A stretch of 64,000 bases of DNA from an uncultured Flavobacteriaceae bacterium (GCA_947489085.1 CANLCJ010000001.1:1-64000), one strand, 5' to 3'; positions 45,821 through 54,200 are shown, counted from the first letter of the stretch. Numbers and translations are program-made. Notes: generated by a model from the letters alone, not told the origin.

Positions 45821-48790
45821 CTATTTTTTTGATAATAAAATAGATTTTTGAACAGCTCCATCCATTAAGGCAACAACATATAAACCTGTTTTTAACTGAG
45901 ATACATTAAGAGTGGTAGTAGAGGTGTGCTGCATTGCTTTTTTGATGATAATTTTACCTTGCAAGTCTAATACATGAATAGCCTTTGTGCGCTCTGGAAT
46001 GTTGGTTATGGTTAACATACCGTTACTTACAGGGTTAGGATACATCAATACTTCTGTGGTGGCGTTATATTTCGCTTTTGTAGCTTCGCTTTTGCCAGAA
46101 CAATTTGGTGCTGTGTCTGCGTTATTAAAGTAGATGCTGTGGGTGTTTTGCTTGGAAACCATTACAAAATTGCCGTTGTCTTCTGTTACCCAATATGCGC
46201 CGTCTAAACCAGAAATTCCAGAATTGGTAATTGTAAGTTCTGGATTTGCAGTGTTGAAACTGTAAACCATTTTTGCTTTTAAATCTACATAATAACTGGG
46301 TACTCCATCGCTTGTGTTTATGGCAAACCTGCGTAGTGTATTAGACGATGCGTTCCAGTCGATGCGAAAACGTCTTAAATTGGATAAATCTAGGCCACCG
46401 CCTCCAGTAACATGTGCATTGGTAAATGCAACATCGTCGAAAGTAGGTAGAGCAGTGTTCGATGGCGTACTGTAGGTACATTGAGTACTGCTGTTACTAA
46501 TTGTTATGGTGCTACTGTCTTCGGCTGTAGCCCCTTCATTATCGGTTGCTCGTACTGTAATTGTATAGTTGCCCAAAGCTAAACTTGCTATAGTATACTG
46601 GTAGGGCAGAGAGGTGGTTTCGCCAAGTTTTACAGCATTACTGTAAAATTCTACCTTAGCTATAGCGCCATCACTATCAGTTGCATTCGCCGTAATTGTT
46701 ATAGCTTGGCTATCGCTGTATTGTGTTCCGTTTGCTGGAGAGGTAATAGCAACAGAAGGAGCGTTGTTATTTTGGTTGTCTTCACAAGGTAAAATATTCC
46801 AACTAGGGCAGGACAACACCATGGCTTTTAGAGAAAAATCGCTTGTTGGATCTGGTGTATTAGGTACTCTGGTATTATTCCAAAAATGAATTTCAGAGGG
46901 GCTACCGCCTTTGGCACGCATGCTAGGAATGTCTGCACCTCCAGAACCTAAATTAAAAACATTATTAAATATAGCATTTCTAAAACCAGTATTGTAATCT
47001 GTTTTACGATCTTGAAAATCTATAGCAGAATTTATAACAGTAGAGCCATCTAAATTAAAGGTATTGTTATAAACAAATGTGTAAGCGCCTTTTAAATCTA
47101 TAAAAGCATCGGCACTATTTTCGCCAGTAATGCCTTTGGCAGAAAATGTACATCCTCTAATTATAGTATTTAGCGTACCTTCTTTAACATCTACACTTTC
47201 TGCGGCTACATAAGGGCCTACAATGCAGTTTTCTAAAATATTATCATTACAATCCGGGTTATATGTCGAGTCGTGTTGAGAACGATCTGAACCTACATAT
47301 AAACCTTCTCCAAATCCAGGCTTTTTTACACCTGTGTGCGAAACGTTACAGCCTCTAACCACGTTATTACTGGAGCCATCTCTTAAATGTATGCCTTCTT
47401 CCCCGATATCGCGTACAGTTATATTTTCAATAATACCATGGTTGGCGTTATCGAACACTAAACCTTTAGAGCCATCTTCCATAATAATATCTTTAACACG
47501 CCAGTAATCGCCTAATATTCGCATTACATACCCATCGTAACTTCCTTCTGGTGCTTTTAGTACGGGTGGGTTAGATGGGTTTTCTGCTCTAATTGTAATG
47601 GGTTGTGCGGCAGTACCATCGGCAGCAGAGAAAAATCTAGAGGCTCTTCCATCAGTATTGTCTTTTTCTAAAGCAATATAGGTTCCAGGAGCAACAATAA
47701 TTTCATCGCCAGGTAAAGCAAACTTCATGGCGTTTAAAATACAATCTGCCGTATTACAATTAATTATACCATGTGGTTGCTCGTCTGCGCCATTGTCTAT
47801 TACCACTCCATCGGACCAATTTTCTATAATGGTTTTAATAAAGCGTCCTGTTTCGGTTAAATCGTCATTTTCTAATCCATTAACTCCTTTCCCATCATTT
47901 ACTATAGAAGCACCTTCAGGTTTATCGCTAACAGCCCAGTTTACATGGCTAATGGCATTGGTGCTTAAAAATTCCATCCAAGCTTCCGTTTCAGAGACAG
48001 CAGCATTGCCATTGCCATCGGCGTTAACAGCACCCCATTCTGTAACAAAAAGTGCAATACCATTATTTAAAGCTGTTTGTGCTTTATCTCTTAGAAACTG
48101 CGTGTGTGTACCAGAATAAAAATGCAAAGTATAGGCTGTATTTACATCGCTAATTGGGTTTTGCGAAGCAACATCGACATCCTGAGACCATGTGGGCGAG
48201 CCTACAACAATTAAATTATCGGGATCTTTAGCTCTAATAGCTGCAATAACTTGAGTGGCATAAGATTTTACTTCTTGCCAAGATTGTCGAATAGGTTCAT
48301 TGTATATTTCGTAGATAATATTGTCGTGATTGCCGTAAAGTTCTGCAATTTCTTGAAAAAACGTTATAGCTTCCTCTTCGTACTTTTCAGCTTCGTGCGT
48401 ATGCCAATCTACAATTACGTAGATACCGTTTGCAATAGCGGCATCTATTACTTTTTGTATTTTAATTTTTTGAGCTTCTGGGCTATTAATATAGCCTCTA
48501 CCAGCATCCCAGGTTTCATTAACGCCCATAGCAGCTCTTATAATGCTACTGTTCCAATTATCAGCCAAATAATTTATGGTTTTTGTGTTGTAAAAGTCTG
48601 ATGTGTCTCCTGCATTACTCCAAAACAAACTGTTTCCAGCTAAACTTACTGGAGTATTGGTTTTATCTACAATTTTATTACCGTTTACTTGTAGCCTGCC
48701 GTGTTTTTCAACAGCCGTTTGCGAAAACAGGCTGTAACATGTTAATGCGAAAATGATGAATGCGTAATTCGTCGTTCTTTTTAAAGTCAT
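45821..48790 (-). CDS. multidomain GH5 endoglucanase with beta-helix, Ig-like domain and T9SS signal
   Basis: Protein of 989 residues. Order: signal peptide (1-23), GH5 domain (~28-330; Glu165 in IYEIYNEP, Glu251 in FVTEWG), beta-helix (~350-670), Ig-like domain (~685-775; PSVAITSPANGTQY, ATDSDGAIAKVEFYS), an unrecognised ~125-residue module (~780-905; starts TYSTPSNTALPTFDDV), and T9SS sorting domain (~920-989; MYPNPVSNGML to LLSKK). The GH5 and beta-helix parts are paralogous to 41858-44143, with a different linker. It probably acts outside the cell on plant or algal glucan. Confidence 0.87.
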   Translation of the reverse strand: MTLKRTTNYAFIIFALTCYSLFSQTAVEKHGRLQVNGNKIVDKTNTPVSLAGNSLFWSNAGDTSDFYNTKTINYLADNWNSSIIRAAMGVNETWDAGRGYINSPEAQKIKIQKVIDAAIANGIYVIVDWHTHEAEKYEEEAITFFQEIAELYGNHDNIIYEIYNEPIRQSWQEVKSYATQVIAAIRAKDPDNLIVVGSPTWSQDVDVASQNPISDVNTAYTLHFYSGTHTQFLRDKAQTALNNGIALFVTEWGAVNADGNGNAAVSETEAWMEFLSTNAISHVNWAVSDKPEGASIVNDGKGVNGLENDDLTETGRFIKTIIENWSDGVVIDNGADEQPHGIINCNTADCILNAMKFALPGDEIIVAPGTYIALEKDNTDGRASRFFSAADGTAAQPITIRAENPSNPPVLKAPEGSYDGYVMRILGDYWRVKDIIMEDGSKGLVFDNANHGIIENITVRDIGEEGIHLRDGSSNNVVRGCNVSHTGVKKPGFGEGLYVGSDRSQHDSTYNPDCNDNILENCIVGPYVAAESVDVKEGTLNTIIRGCTFSAKGITGENSADAFIDLKGAYTFVYNNTFNLDGSTVINSAIDFQDRKTDYNTGFRNAIFNNVFNLGSGGADIPSMRAKGGSPSEIHFWNNTRVPNTPDPTSDFSLKAMVLSCPSWNILPCEDNQNNNAPSVAITSPANGTQYSDSQAITITANATDSDGAIAKVEFYSNAVKLGETTSLPYQYTIASLALGNYTITVRATDNEGATAEDSSTITISNSSTQCTYSTPSNTALPTFDDVAFTNAHVTGGGGLDLSNLRRFRIDWNASSNTLRRFAINTSDGVPSYYVDLKAKMVYSFNTANPELTITNSGISGLDGAYWVTEDNGNFVMVSKQNTHSIYFNNADTAPNCSGKSEATKAKYNATTEVLMYPNPVSNGMLTITNIPERTKAIHVLDLQGKIIIKKAMQHTSTTTLNVSQLKTGLYVVALMDGAVQKSILLSKK

Positions 48791-49105
48791 AATTTAAAGA
48801 TTTTTTAGTTTTATATCTGCTAAATTAGGGATGTAGCAAAGGCAATTGTTACTTGAAAACCGCACTAAAGACTTGTTTTATAGCATTTTAGGTTTAAAAG
48901 AACTATTTTGAACTAATTCTGGACAATTGTTACACCATGACGGGATGGAATTATCGATCATCGGTTTTTGGCGACTAGATAAAGACGAAAAAAGCTAAAA
49001 GATTTTATAAAATATGTCACTCAAGGGAGACGAAGAGCGCTTTAGTTTTGAAAAAACCAGAACTTATATGGTTTTGCTTTCTGTTTCTAATGTAAATTTC
49101 ATCCT

Positions 49106-49172
49106 GAGAATGGTTTGATTTTTTGTGCAACTCAAATCTAACGATTTGAGAAAAAACACCATTCTCTTTTTT
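49106..49172. repeat. long imperfect inverted repeat with T-tail
   Basis: Outer arms GAGAATGGT / ACCATTCTC, inner arms CTCAAAT / ATTTGAG with a CTAACG loop, followed by six T. It could be a terminator on the plus strand or a small-element end; there is no gene to assign it to. Confidence 0.5.
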
Positions 49173-49556
49173 AAACGTTTAGGACGCTATTGGTGTTTTA
49201 ACACTAAAAACTAGTTTTTTGGGGTCTTTTAAGTCTGTTTTAAACATTTTTAAAAGCGATGTATTGAATATTGTTTTTACGCAAAATTAAACTTCTAAAA
49301 AATCAGTTTTTAAGGTTTGCAATTCACTTTTATGTTGCCTTATTTTTGGTTTTTGGGGCGTGGTTTTTGACACCTTTCAGCAGGCGAAATAAACCGATAA
49401 ATAAGGGGAATAGAAACAAAAAAAGAAAAGAGGTGAAAAAGAGCGGAAACGCCCGAAAATAAAGGGATTGAAGCAATAAATACAATTGTTAATAACTTTT
49501 AGTTTTGGAGCTTAAAACGAAGTTTTTTAACGCAAGTTTGGAGCCAAGCGAAACAA

Positions 49557-49582
49557 AAAACCACAACTTTCGCTGTGGTTTT
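49557..49582. terminator. terminator-like hairpin
   Basis: AAAACCACA / TGTGGTTTT stem, A-run left and T-run right. It lies at the left edge of the toxin-island repeats. Confidence 0.55.
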
Positions 49583-49592
49583 ATACTTTTTA

Positions 49593-49640
49593 TTTGCTTA
49601 CTCTTAATCGCCACTAGTTACAAACTAGCGGTAGCGGGGC
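49593..49640. repeat. island hairpin element, site a
   Basis: Contains CTAGTT-ACA-AACTAG preceded by TTGCTTACTCTTAATCG. It has the same architecture as sites b-f, with a different stem sequence. Confidence 0.6.
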
Positions 49641-49641
49641 A

Positions 49642-49669
49642 TAAAAAAACCACAACATCCCTGTTGTGG
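49642..49669 (-). terminator. terminator of small-ORF copy 1
   Basis: CCACAACA / TGTTGTGG stem. On the minus strand it is followed by a T-run. The same sequence follows copies 2 and 3 (53844-53870, 56121-56146). Confidence 0.7.
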
Positions 49670-49691
49670 CTATATATCTATCTAGATTAGA

Positions 49692-49919
49692 TTACTCTAC
49701 ACCCCCTAGCAAATCACTTGCTTTACGTAAAGCTTCTAATTGTGCTACGGTGGGTTGCCCTCCAAAATCTTGCTGCGCCTCGTTATATAAGCTCCTGCCG
49801 TGACCATCTGGAGAACCTTTACTACCCGTGTGTTTTTTATGCGATTTCTCCGCACTTTTACTCCCTGCGGCTTCTAAAAGCGCCTTGGCTTTGTTGTAAT
49901 CTCTGTCTTTGATTGGCAT
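49692..49919 (-). CDS. repeated small island protein, copy 1
   Basis: Protein of 75 residues starting MPIKDRDYNKAKALLEAAG, basic and glycine-rich in the middle (SHKKHTGSKGSPDGHGRS), ending QLEALRKASDLLGGVE. It is nearly identical to the ORFs at 53898 and 56174. A T-run hairpin follows each copy, which supports real transcription on this strand. In copy 3 the protein can start further up (MSKQKRKK). Here that upstream start is cut short by a stop after six codons (MSNQII), so MPIK is the only start. Function unknown. It lies between toxin modules. Confidence 0.6.
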   Translation of the reverse strand: MPIKDRDYNKAKALLEAAGSKSAEKSHKKHTGSKGSPDGHGRSLYNEAQQDFGGQPTVAQLEALRKASDLLGGVE

Positions 49920-49960
49920 ATCTACTGGTTTTAAGGTTACTTTATCTTTTATATTATTTG

Positions 49961-50016
49961 ATTACTCATAATCGGCACGGAATACAGTTCCGCGCTAGCA
50001 TATCCGAGCGATCGGA
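49961..50016. repeat. island hairpin element, site b
   Basis: TTACTCATAATCGGCACGGAA-TACAG-TTCCG... followed by a second degenerate copy of the GAGC-ATCGG end. It lies between the small-ORF copy 1 and the immunity gene at 50028. Confidence 0.7.
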
Positions 50017-50027
50017 ATTTTTCATTC

Positions 50028-50525
50028 TTAGAAGTTAAAATTAGTTGACAAATCCCCTTCAAATTCAGGCTTTTCTGTTGATTCCTTAGCTACAATTTCA
50101 AATACAGGAACATAATCATTATTTATCCCTCCATAAATCTCTATTTTCAACCAACCTTTTGGTACTTTAAATTCTATTATCTTGTTAATTTTAATTAATT
50201 TTTCTAATGTAAAATCTTTCAAATAACCTATTCCACATATCCCCAGTATTCCTGTAGAATTTAAAATCCATCCTGTTGATTTAACTTCTACTTCACTCAA
50301 ATACGATCGTTCATTTATATTTAAAACAAAACCATAATCATCTGCTTCAATACCAATTATAGGAATAGCTATACCATTAGCTGAGATTTCCTCTCCCAAA
50401 TTAGTTTCCACTAATGGAGTTAGAATATCATTTCCCTTTATATGCTTTTCTTTAAAATCTACTAAAGATTTTAAATCAAATATGGCAAAACCATTTAATT
50501 CTGAAAATAAAAATTCTATCCGCAT
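50028..50525 (-). CDS. putative immunity protein for the tail at 50516
   Basis: Protein of 165 residues, no signal peptide, no family recognised. Its start overlaps the stop of the displaced toxin tail at 50516 by 10 bases, the usual toxin-immunity coupling on this island. It is probably cytosolic and neutralises the tip encoded upstream. That tip is frameshifted here, so the gene may be an orphan immunity protecting against sibling cells. Confidence 0.65.
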   Translation of the reverse strand: MRIEFLFSELNGFAIFDLKSLVDFKEKHIKGNDILTPLVETNLGEEISANGIAIPIIGIEADDYGFVLNINERSYLSEVEVKSTGWILNSTGILGICGIGYLKDFTLEKLIKINKIIEFKVPKGWLKIEIYGGINNDYVPVFEIVAKESTEKPEFEGDLSTNFNF

Positions 50526-50810
50526 GATATTTTATTTTTATGCCATTTCTCAAGAGCTTCAAACGCTTCTAGTGGAGTAGCATTTTTTGCTAAAACTTCT
50601 CCTGTCTTAGGTATTCTAAGCTCTCCTTTGATATGATTTACATCTTTTAGTCCTTTTTTGCTTGCGATTATTGAAAGTATCAACTTCATAAGCCTTACTA
50701 AGTCCAAAAATATCAACCCAAGCATTAGAATCTGGAACATACGCATATAAATTCGGATTTCTACCACTAAGCCCAATTGGACCTTGACTGATGTACGTTC
50801 CAGTATCAGG
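50516..50810 (-). pseudogene. displaced RHS tail with unknown toxin tip, frameshifted
   Basis: On the minus strand the fragment starts at the RHS end motif PDTGTYISQGPIGLSGRNPNL, then runs through DIFGL into the tip (SKAYEVDTFNN). A frameshift near 50660-50700 moves the rest to another frame: KKGLKDVNHIKGELRIPKTGE... ending NKISCG. The tip family is not recognised. There is no start codon of its own at the RHS part, as in the other displaced tails. The C-terminal Cys-Gly is kept. Confidence 0.7.
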
Positions 50811-50840
50811 TTTTTGTTTTGTTATTTGTGTTTTTTACTC

Positions 50841-50897
50841 GTGCTTGCCACTAATTATAAACTAGCGGGGGCGGGCTACAAGTCCGAGCTATCGGGT
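50841..50897. repeat. island hairpin element, site c (double)
   Basis: Two hairpins in tandem: CTAATT-ATA-AACTAG-like and CGGGCT-ACA-AGTCCG, ending GAGCTATCGGG. It lies between the immunity gene at 50919 and the tail at 50516. Confidence 0.7.
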
Positions 50898-50918
50898 TGC
50901 AAAATTTTAGAATCTTTT

Positions 50919-51416
50919 TTAAACCAATTCAAGGTGTTTTAATATTCTATTCTCTAAATCAATGGGAAACCAAACTGTAGAAAATTCATACCCTTTAAGT
51001 TCAAATTCCTTTCTTGAAATTGGAATTTCTTTTTTAGTACTAAAATCTCTTAATCTAAAATCTTCACCAATACCAAATACCATTCTTAGATTTTCATAAT
51101 TTGAATCTTTAATCTTATCATAATTTTCGGTTTGTCCTATTATTCTCCACCTTTTTTTGACAACACCATCCCAAAATACTTGTATCGGAGAGAACATAAT
51201 CCCTGAAGTTGTTATTTCATTTATATCTGTATTAGCGGAACTAATTTTATTAAATATTTCGACCATTACTGACGAACTTGTTTCTATTACTCTACCAAAC
51301 GCAAAATCTTTGTCTAAATCTTTATCTGTTAATTTCGTTTTTAATTTCCAATCATCTTTTGCCATAAATAATGGTATGCAAAATATTTCACCAGGAACAA
51401 CAATATTTTTTTTCAT
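50919..51416 (-). CDS. Imm26-like immunity protein
   Basis: Protein of 165 residues. The N-terminal region (VVPGEIFCIPLFM..., FAFGRVIE) resembles the Imm26 immunity family, as do the proteins at 52212 and 56888. It starts 3 bases after the stop of the toxin at 51420. It should neutralise that GIY-YIG-like tip in the cytosol. Family assignment is by eye. Confidence 0.65.
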   Translation of the reverse strand: MKKNIVVPGEIFCIPLFMAKDDWKLKTKLTDKDLDKDFAFGRVIETSSSVMVEIFNKISSANTDINEITTSGIMFSPIQVFWDGVVKKRWRIIGQTENYDKIKDSNYENLRMVFGIGEDFRLRDFSTKKEIPISRKEFELKGYEFSTVWFPIDLENRILKHLELV

Positions 51417-51419
51417 TTT

Positions 51420-51965
51420 TTAACCACATTTAATTTTCTTATATTCTTTTTTAAAGGCTTTTCCTCTATCATCAGTTCTTGAGTGTCTAAATGAGTTTTG
51501 TTGATTCGCTTTTGGATTTGATTTATCAATTGTATCAAATTTTTCTATATTATGTTGCTCAAGTGCTCGAGCTTTTGCATAGTCAATATCTTTGTGCAAG
51601 TCAACTTTTACATCTGTTGCTGGGTTAAACCTTCCACTATTAGTATGCTGACCTAAACGAACATCTGAATTTTGACTAATACCTACATAGTAAGGTTTTG
51701 CGCCTTCTACTGGAACTCCATTAACCACATCAGCTTTATTAAACAATGCATATACGTCTTGATTTGGTCCAAAAGGGTCTAATCCAAAAGGGTCAATCCA
51801 ACTATTAGAATCACTTACATATGCATATAAATTTGGATTATTTCCTTCGAGTCCAATTGGGTCTTGACTTATGTAACCCTGTGCAACTTTTTCCTTTGCG
51901 TGAGCTTCTTGTAAATTCCACGTGAGAGCAAGTAGTAAAACAAAAAAGGCGATCAGTTTTTTCAT
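51420..51965 (-). CDS. secreted GIY-YIG-like toxin: signal peptide fused to an RHS tail
   Basis: I choose the ATG at 51965, giving 181 residues. Residues 1-23 are a clear Sec signal peptide (MKKLIAFFVLLLALTWNLQEAHA). Six residues later the RHS tail begins (GYISQDPIGLEGNNPNLYAY ... WIDPFGL). The tip has a GIY-YIG-like core (AKPYYVGISQNSDVRLGQH, then ARALEQHNIEKF) and ends KIKCG. A -7 box lies at 52029. An upstream ATG at 52070 would add 35 residues and spoil the signal peptide. It looks like a separately exported toxin; alternatively it is the two ends of a larger deleted RHS gene. Confidence 0.72.
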   Translation of the reverse strand: MKKLIAFFVLLLALTWNLQEAHAKEKVAQGYISQDPIGLEGNNPNLYAYVSDSNSWIDPFGLDPFGPNQDVYALFNKADVVNGVPVEGAKPYYVGISQNSDVRLGQHTNSGRFNPATDVKVDLHKDIDYAKARALEQHNIEKFDTIDKSNPKANQQNSFRHSRTDDRGKAFKKEYKKIKCG

Positions 51966-52028
51966 ACGAGTTAAAAATACTATTTTCTTTTCATTTGAAG
52001 ATTTCATTTGAAAAAAAATAAAGTATCC

Positions 52029-52036
52029 CAAAGCTA
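52029..52036 (-). promoter_or_regulatory. possible private promoter of the signal-peptide toxin
   Basis: TAGCTTTG on the minus strand fits TAnnTTTG. A TTG lies 24 bases further upstream (52061-52063), slightly long. It would give a ~57-base leader to the ATG at 51965. Confidence 0.5.
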
Positions 52037-52168
52037 TATTTACATAATTGGGCATCATGTCAACATTCATTCACTTTCTGTAACATAATACAACTGTGCA
52101 AAATAGCCGCTGATAGCTAACGACTTTGAGTTGTTGCGGTTTTAACGGTACTTTTTTTTATCTCTTTT

Positions 52169-52211
52169 GCTTACTCATAATCGGCACGGACTACAAATCC
52201 GAGCCATCGGT
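52169..52211. repeat. island hairpin element, site d, with a remnant of the small-ORF start
   Basis: CGGACT-ACA-AATCCG hairpin ending GAGCCATCGG. To its left (minus-strand downstream) the first codons of the small ORF (MSKQKR, then stop) are still present and fade out near 52140. This is a fourth, truncated copy of that ORF. Confidence 0.7.
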
Positions 52212-52895
52212 TTATCGAAAATAAGTGTCTAATATTCTTTCTTGCTCTTCTTTATCTTCTCCTATACTCATAATTTCTATAAATACTTTGTAATCCATAG
52301 GTATTTCTCTATCAAAAGCTAAATCTTTAGCTGGATTAATATTTTTATTCATTTTGTAGCATAAATACAAGCGTTCGTTCATTGATGGGTAGACCGCTAA
52401 AGCTGTTAATTCATATTTGTCAATTATATTACTATTGTTCAATGGAATATCTTCTAAAATCATAGCATCTATTACTCCACTAGGATGAGCTCTAATACCA
52501 GACTTCCAAATATCAATCTCTACTAAATTGCCTCCTGCTTCACTTCCTAAGATTATAAATTCTTTTTCATATTCTGTGTTTCCCCAAACTTTAATAGTTC
52601 TGCTACCTTTCTTTTTTTTAATCCAATTTTTTTCTTCGTCTCTTTCATTATCAGGAACAGCTTCTTTAATAACAGAAATATTACTTAGTTTTAAAAACTG
52701 CTTTGATGTAACTGCATTCGTAAAAAGTGTATCAAAAATACTAACATCAATTTTTCCCCAATTTTCATCTTCTCTAAAAGCATTGTAAAATCTTAAATAT
52801 GGGCTTTTTAACATTTGTGCCAATACAAATACTCCTTTTCTAGTTTCTATACTTATAATTTTACCTTCTTTCCAAGGTGTTACTCTTTTTGCCAT
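52212..52895 (-). CDS. Imm26-like immunity protein
   Basis: Protein of 227 residues. The start region (WKEGKIISIETRKGVFVLAQML) and the following strand resemble Imm26. It follows the tail at 52913 by 17 bases. The stop codon directly abuts hairpin site d. It probably protects against the tip of that tail. It is longer than the other Imm26-like proteins here (165 and ~180 residues). Confidence 0.6.
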   Translation of the reverse strand: MAKRVTPWKEGKIISIETRKGVFVLAQMLKSPYLRFYNAFREDENWGKIDVSIFDTLFTNAVTSKQFLKLSNISVIKEAVPDNERDEEKNWIKKKKGSRTIKVWGNTEYEKEFIILGSEAGGNLVEIDIWKSGIRAHPSGVIDAMILEDIPLNNSNIIDKYELTALAVYPSMNERLYLCYKMNKNINPAKDLAFDREIPMDYKVFIEIMSIGEDKEEQERILDTYFR

Positions 52896-52912
52896 AAATT
52901 TTGTTTAATATT

Positions 52913-53842
52913 TTAACCACAGCTAGCTTTTATTTTCTTTTTATTATGTGCATCTGCGGCATCTAAATATTTTTGTCTGTTCTTGTTATTTGGACCTACA
53001 GGATTCTGTTTATTAGCTGTTCCATCTAAACCTCCATCAGCTTCAAACCCTCGTTGTTCTAATCCTCTTGCTGTTTGTTTTCCTTTTACTCCTTCTCCCG
53101 CAAAATCAACTTCTGGAGCTTCTCCTCCTGTAAAATCACTGAAATCTCCATTATAACGCCTATTAACAATCTCTTCAGGTGTTAATTCCAAATTACTCGG
53201 TGCACTAGCATATCCATGATATGGTTTACCTCCTTTTACACCTGAATATTTCACGTGTGTTCGCCCTGCTCCTGTACTTACATTAAGTCCAAAAATATCT
53301 ACTTGAATATTGCTATCAGAGACGTAGGCATACATATTTGGGTTCTGTCCCCATAGCCCAATAGGATCCTGCGATATATAAGTTCCCGTATCAGGAGAGT
53401 AATAGCGGAATCTATTATAAGCTAACTCGGTTTCTTCATCGTAGTATTGCCCTTGGAATGTGAATGGGCAAAATGTATTATCACCTTTTCTAACTTTACC
53501 GTAAATATCCAATTCTCGTTCCCAAACTTTGTTACCTTGTTCATCAAAAGACAAAATTGGTGTGCCTAGATAATCTGAGATTATACTAAAAGTACCTTTG
53601 TTGGTAATTTTAGCCTGTGGCACAAATGTACCTTCATCGAATACCCAGGTTATAAGATTGCTTGTATCTTCTTCTCTATCTAAAGATAGCCTTCCTAGAT
53701 CGTCTGCTATGGTTTTTGGTCTGTTTTTTACCTCATAACGGAACTCATGTAAAAGAACGTTTCCGTCGTAAATGTAACGGTTTTTTTCTTTTGTTTTGTA
53801 AAGGTTGCCTACCGCGTCTGGTTTTATAGATGAATTAAGAAA
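52913..53842 (-). CDS. displaced RHS tail with a GIY-YIG-like/unknown toxin tip
   Basis: Open frame of 310 codons without a start codon at its RHS end; the first good ATG is at 53623. The RHS part (VWERELDIYGKV ... PDTGTYISQDPIGL, VDIFGL) matches the full RHS gene. Part of it is deleted in frame: NLYKTKEKN joins directly to RYIYDGNV, skipping ~130 codons. The tip (KPYHGYASAPSN, ARGLEQRGFEADGGL, NNKNRQKYLDAADA) shares the ARxLEQ pattern with the GIY-YIG-like tip at 51420 and ends KASCG. As a tail it may be silent until recombined, or expressed from an internal start. Confidence 0.68.
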   Translation of the reverse strand, partial: FLNSSIKPDAVGNLYKTKEKNRYIYDGNVLLHEFRYEVKNRPKTIADDLGRLSLDREEDTSNLITWVFDEGTFVPQAKITNKGTFSIISDYLGTPILSFDEQGNKVWERELDIYGKVRKGDNTFCPFTFQGQYYDEETELAYNRFRYYSPDTGTYISQDPIGLWGQNPNMYAYVSDSNIQVDIFGLNVSTGAGRTHVKYSGVKGGKPYHGYASAPSNLELTPEEIVNRRYNGDFSDFTGGEAPEVDFAGEGVKGKQTARGLEQRGFEADGGLDGTANKQNPVGPNNKNRQKYLDAADAHNKKKIKASCG

Positions 53843-53843
53843 T

Positions 53844-53870
53844 TAAAAAACCACAACATCCCTGTTGTGG
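53844..53870 (-). terminator. terminator of small-ORF copy 2
   Basis: CCACAACA / TGTTGTGG stem with a T-run on the minus strand, identical to the copy 1 hairpin. Confidence 0.7.
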
Positions 53871-53897
53871 CTATATATCTATCTAGATTAGATTACT

Positions 53898-54119
53898 CTA
53901 CACCCCTAGCAAATCGCTTGCTTTACGTAAAGCTTCTAATTGTGCTACGGTGGGTTGCCCTCCAAAATCTTGCTGCGCTTCGTTATATAAACTCCTGCCG
54001 TGACCATCTGGAGAACCTTTACTACCCGTGTGTTTTTTATGCGATTTCTCCGCACTTTTACTCCCTGCGGCTTCTAAAAGCGCCTTGGCTTTGTTGTAAT
54101 TTCTATCTTTAATTGGCAT
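53898..54119 (-). CDS. repeated small island protein, copy 2
   Basis: Protein of 73 residues, nearly identical to copies at 49692 and 56174 (MPIKDRNYNKAKALL..., ending LRKASDLLGV). In this copy a one-base insertion in an A-run stops the upstream start (MSKQKR then TAA), so only MPIK remains. It is preceded by hairpin site e and followed by the copy 2 terminator and an RHS tail. Confidence 0.58.
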   Translation of the reverse strand: MPIKDRNYNKAKALLEAAGSKSAEKSHKKHTGSKGSPDGHGRSLYNEAQQDFGGQPTVAQLEALRKASDLLGV

Positions 54120-54157
54120 ATCTTTTGTTTTAACGTTACTTTTTTTTATCTCTTTTG

Positions 54158-54200
54158 CTTACTCATAATCGGCACGGATCACAAGTCCGAGCTATCGGGT
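54158..54200. repeat. island hairpin element, site e
   Basis: CATAATCGGCACGGATC-ACA-AGTCCGAGCTATCGGG. It lies between the immunity gene at 54230 and small-ORF copy 2. Confidence 0.7.

Larger units (their letters stand above)
48791..49592. other. intergenic region left of the toxin island
   Basis: About 800 bases with no convincing gene. Two short plus-strand reading frames (near 49271-49462 and 49505-49690) have low-quality, Lys-rich or hairpin-crossing sequence. The region contains a long hairpin at 49106-49172 and a terminator-like hairpin at 49557-49582. Confidence 0.4.

Noticed and set aside
49271-49690. Two short plus-strand frames left of the toxin island
   Set aside because: One is a Lys-rich low-complexity sequence, the other reads through two hairpins; neither looks like a protein.
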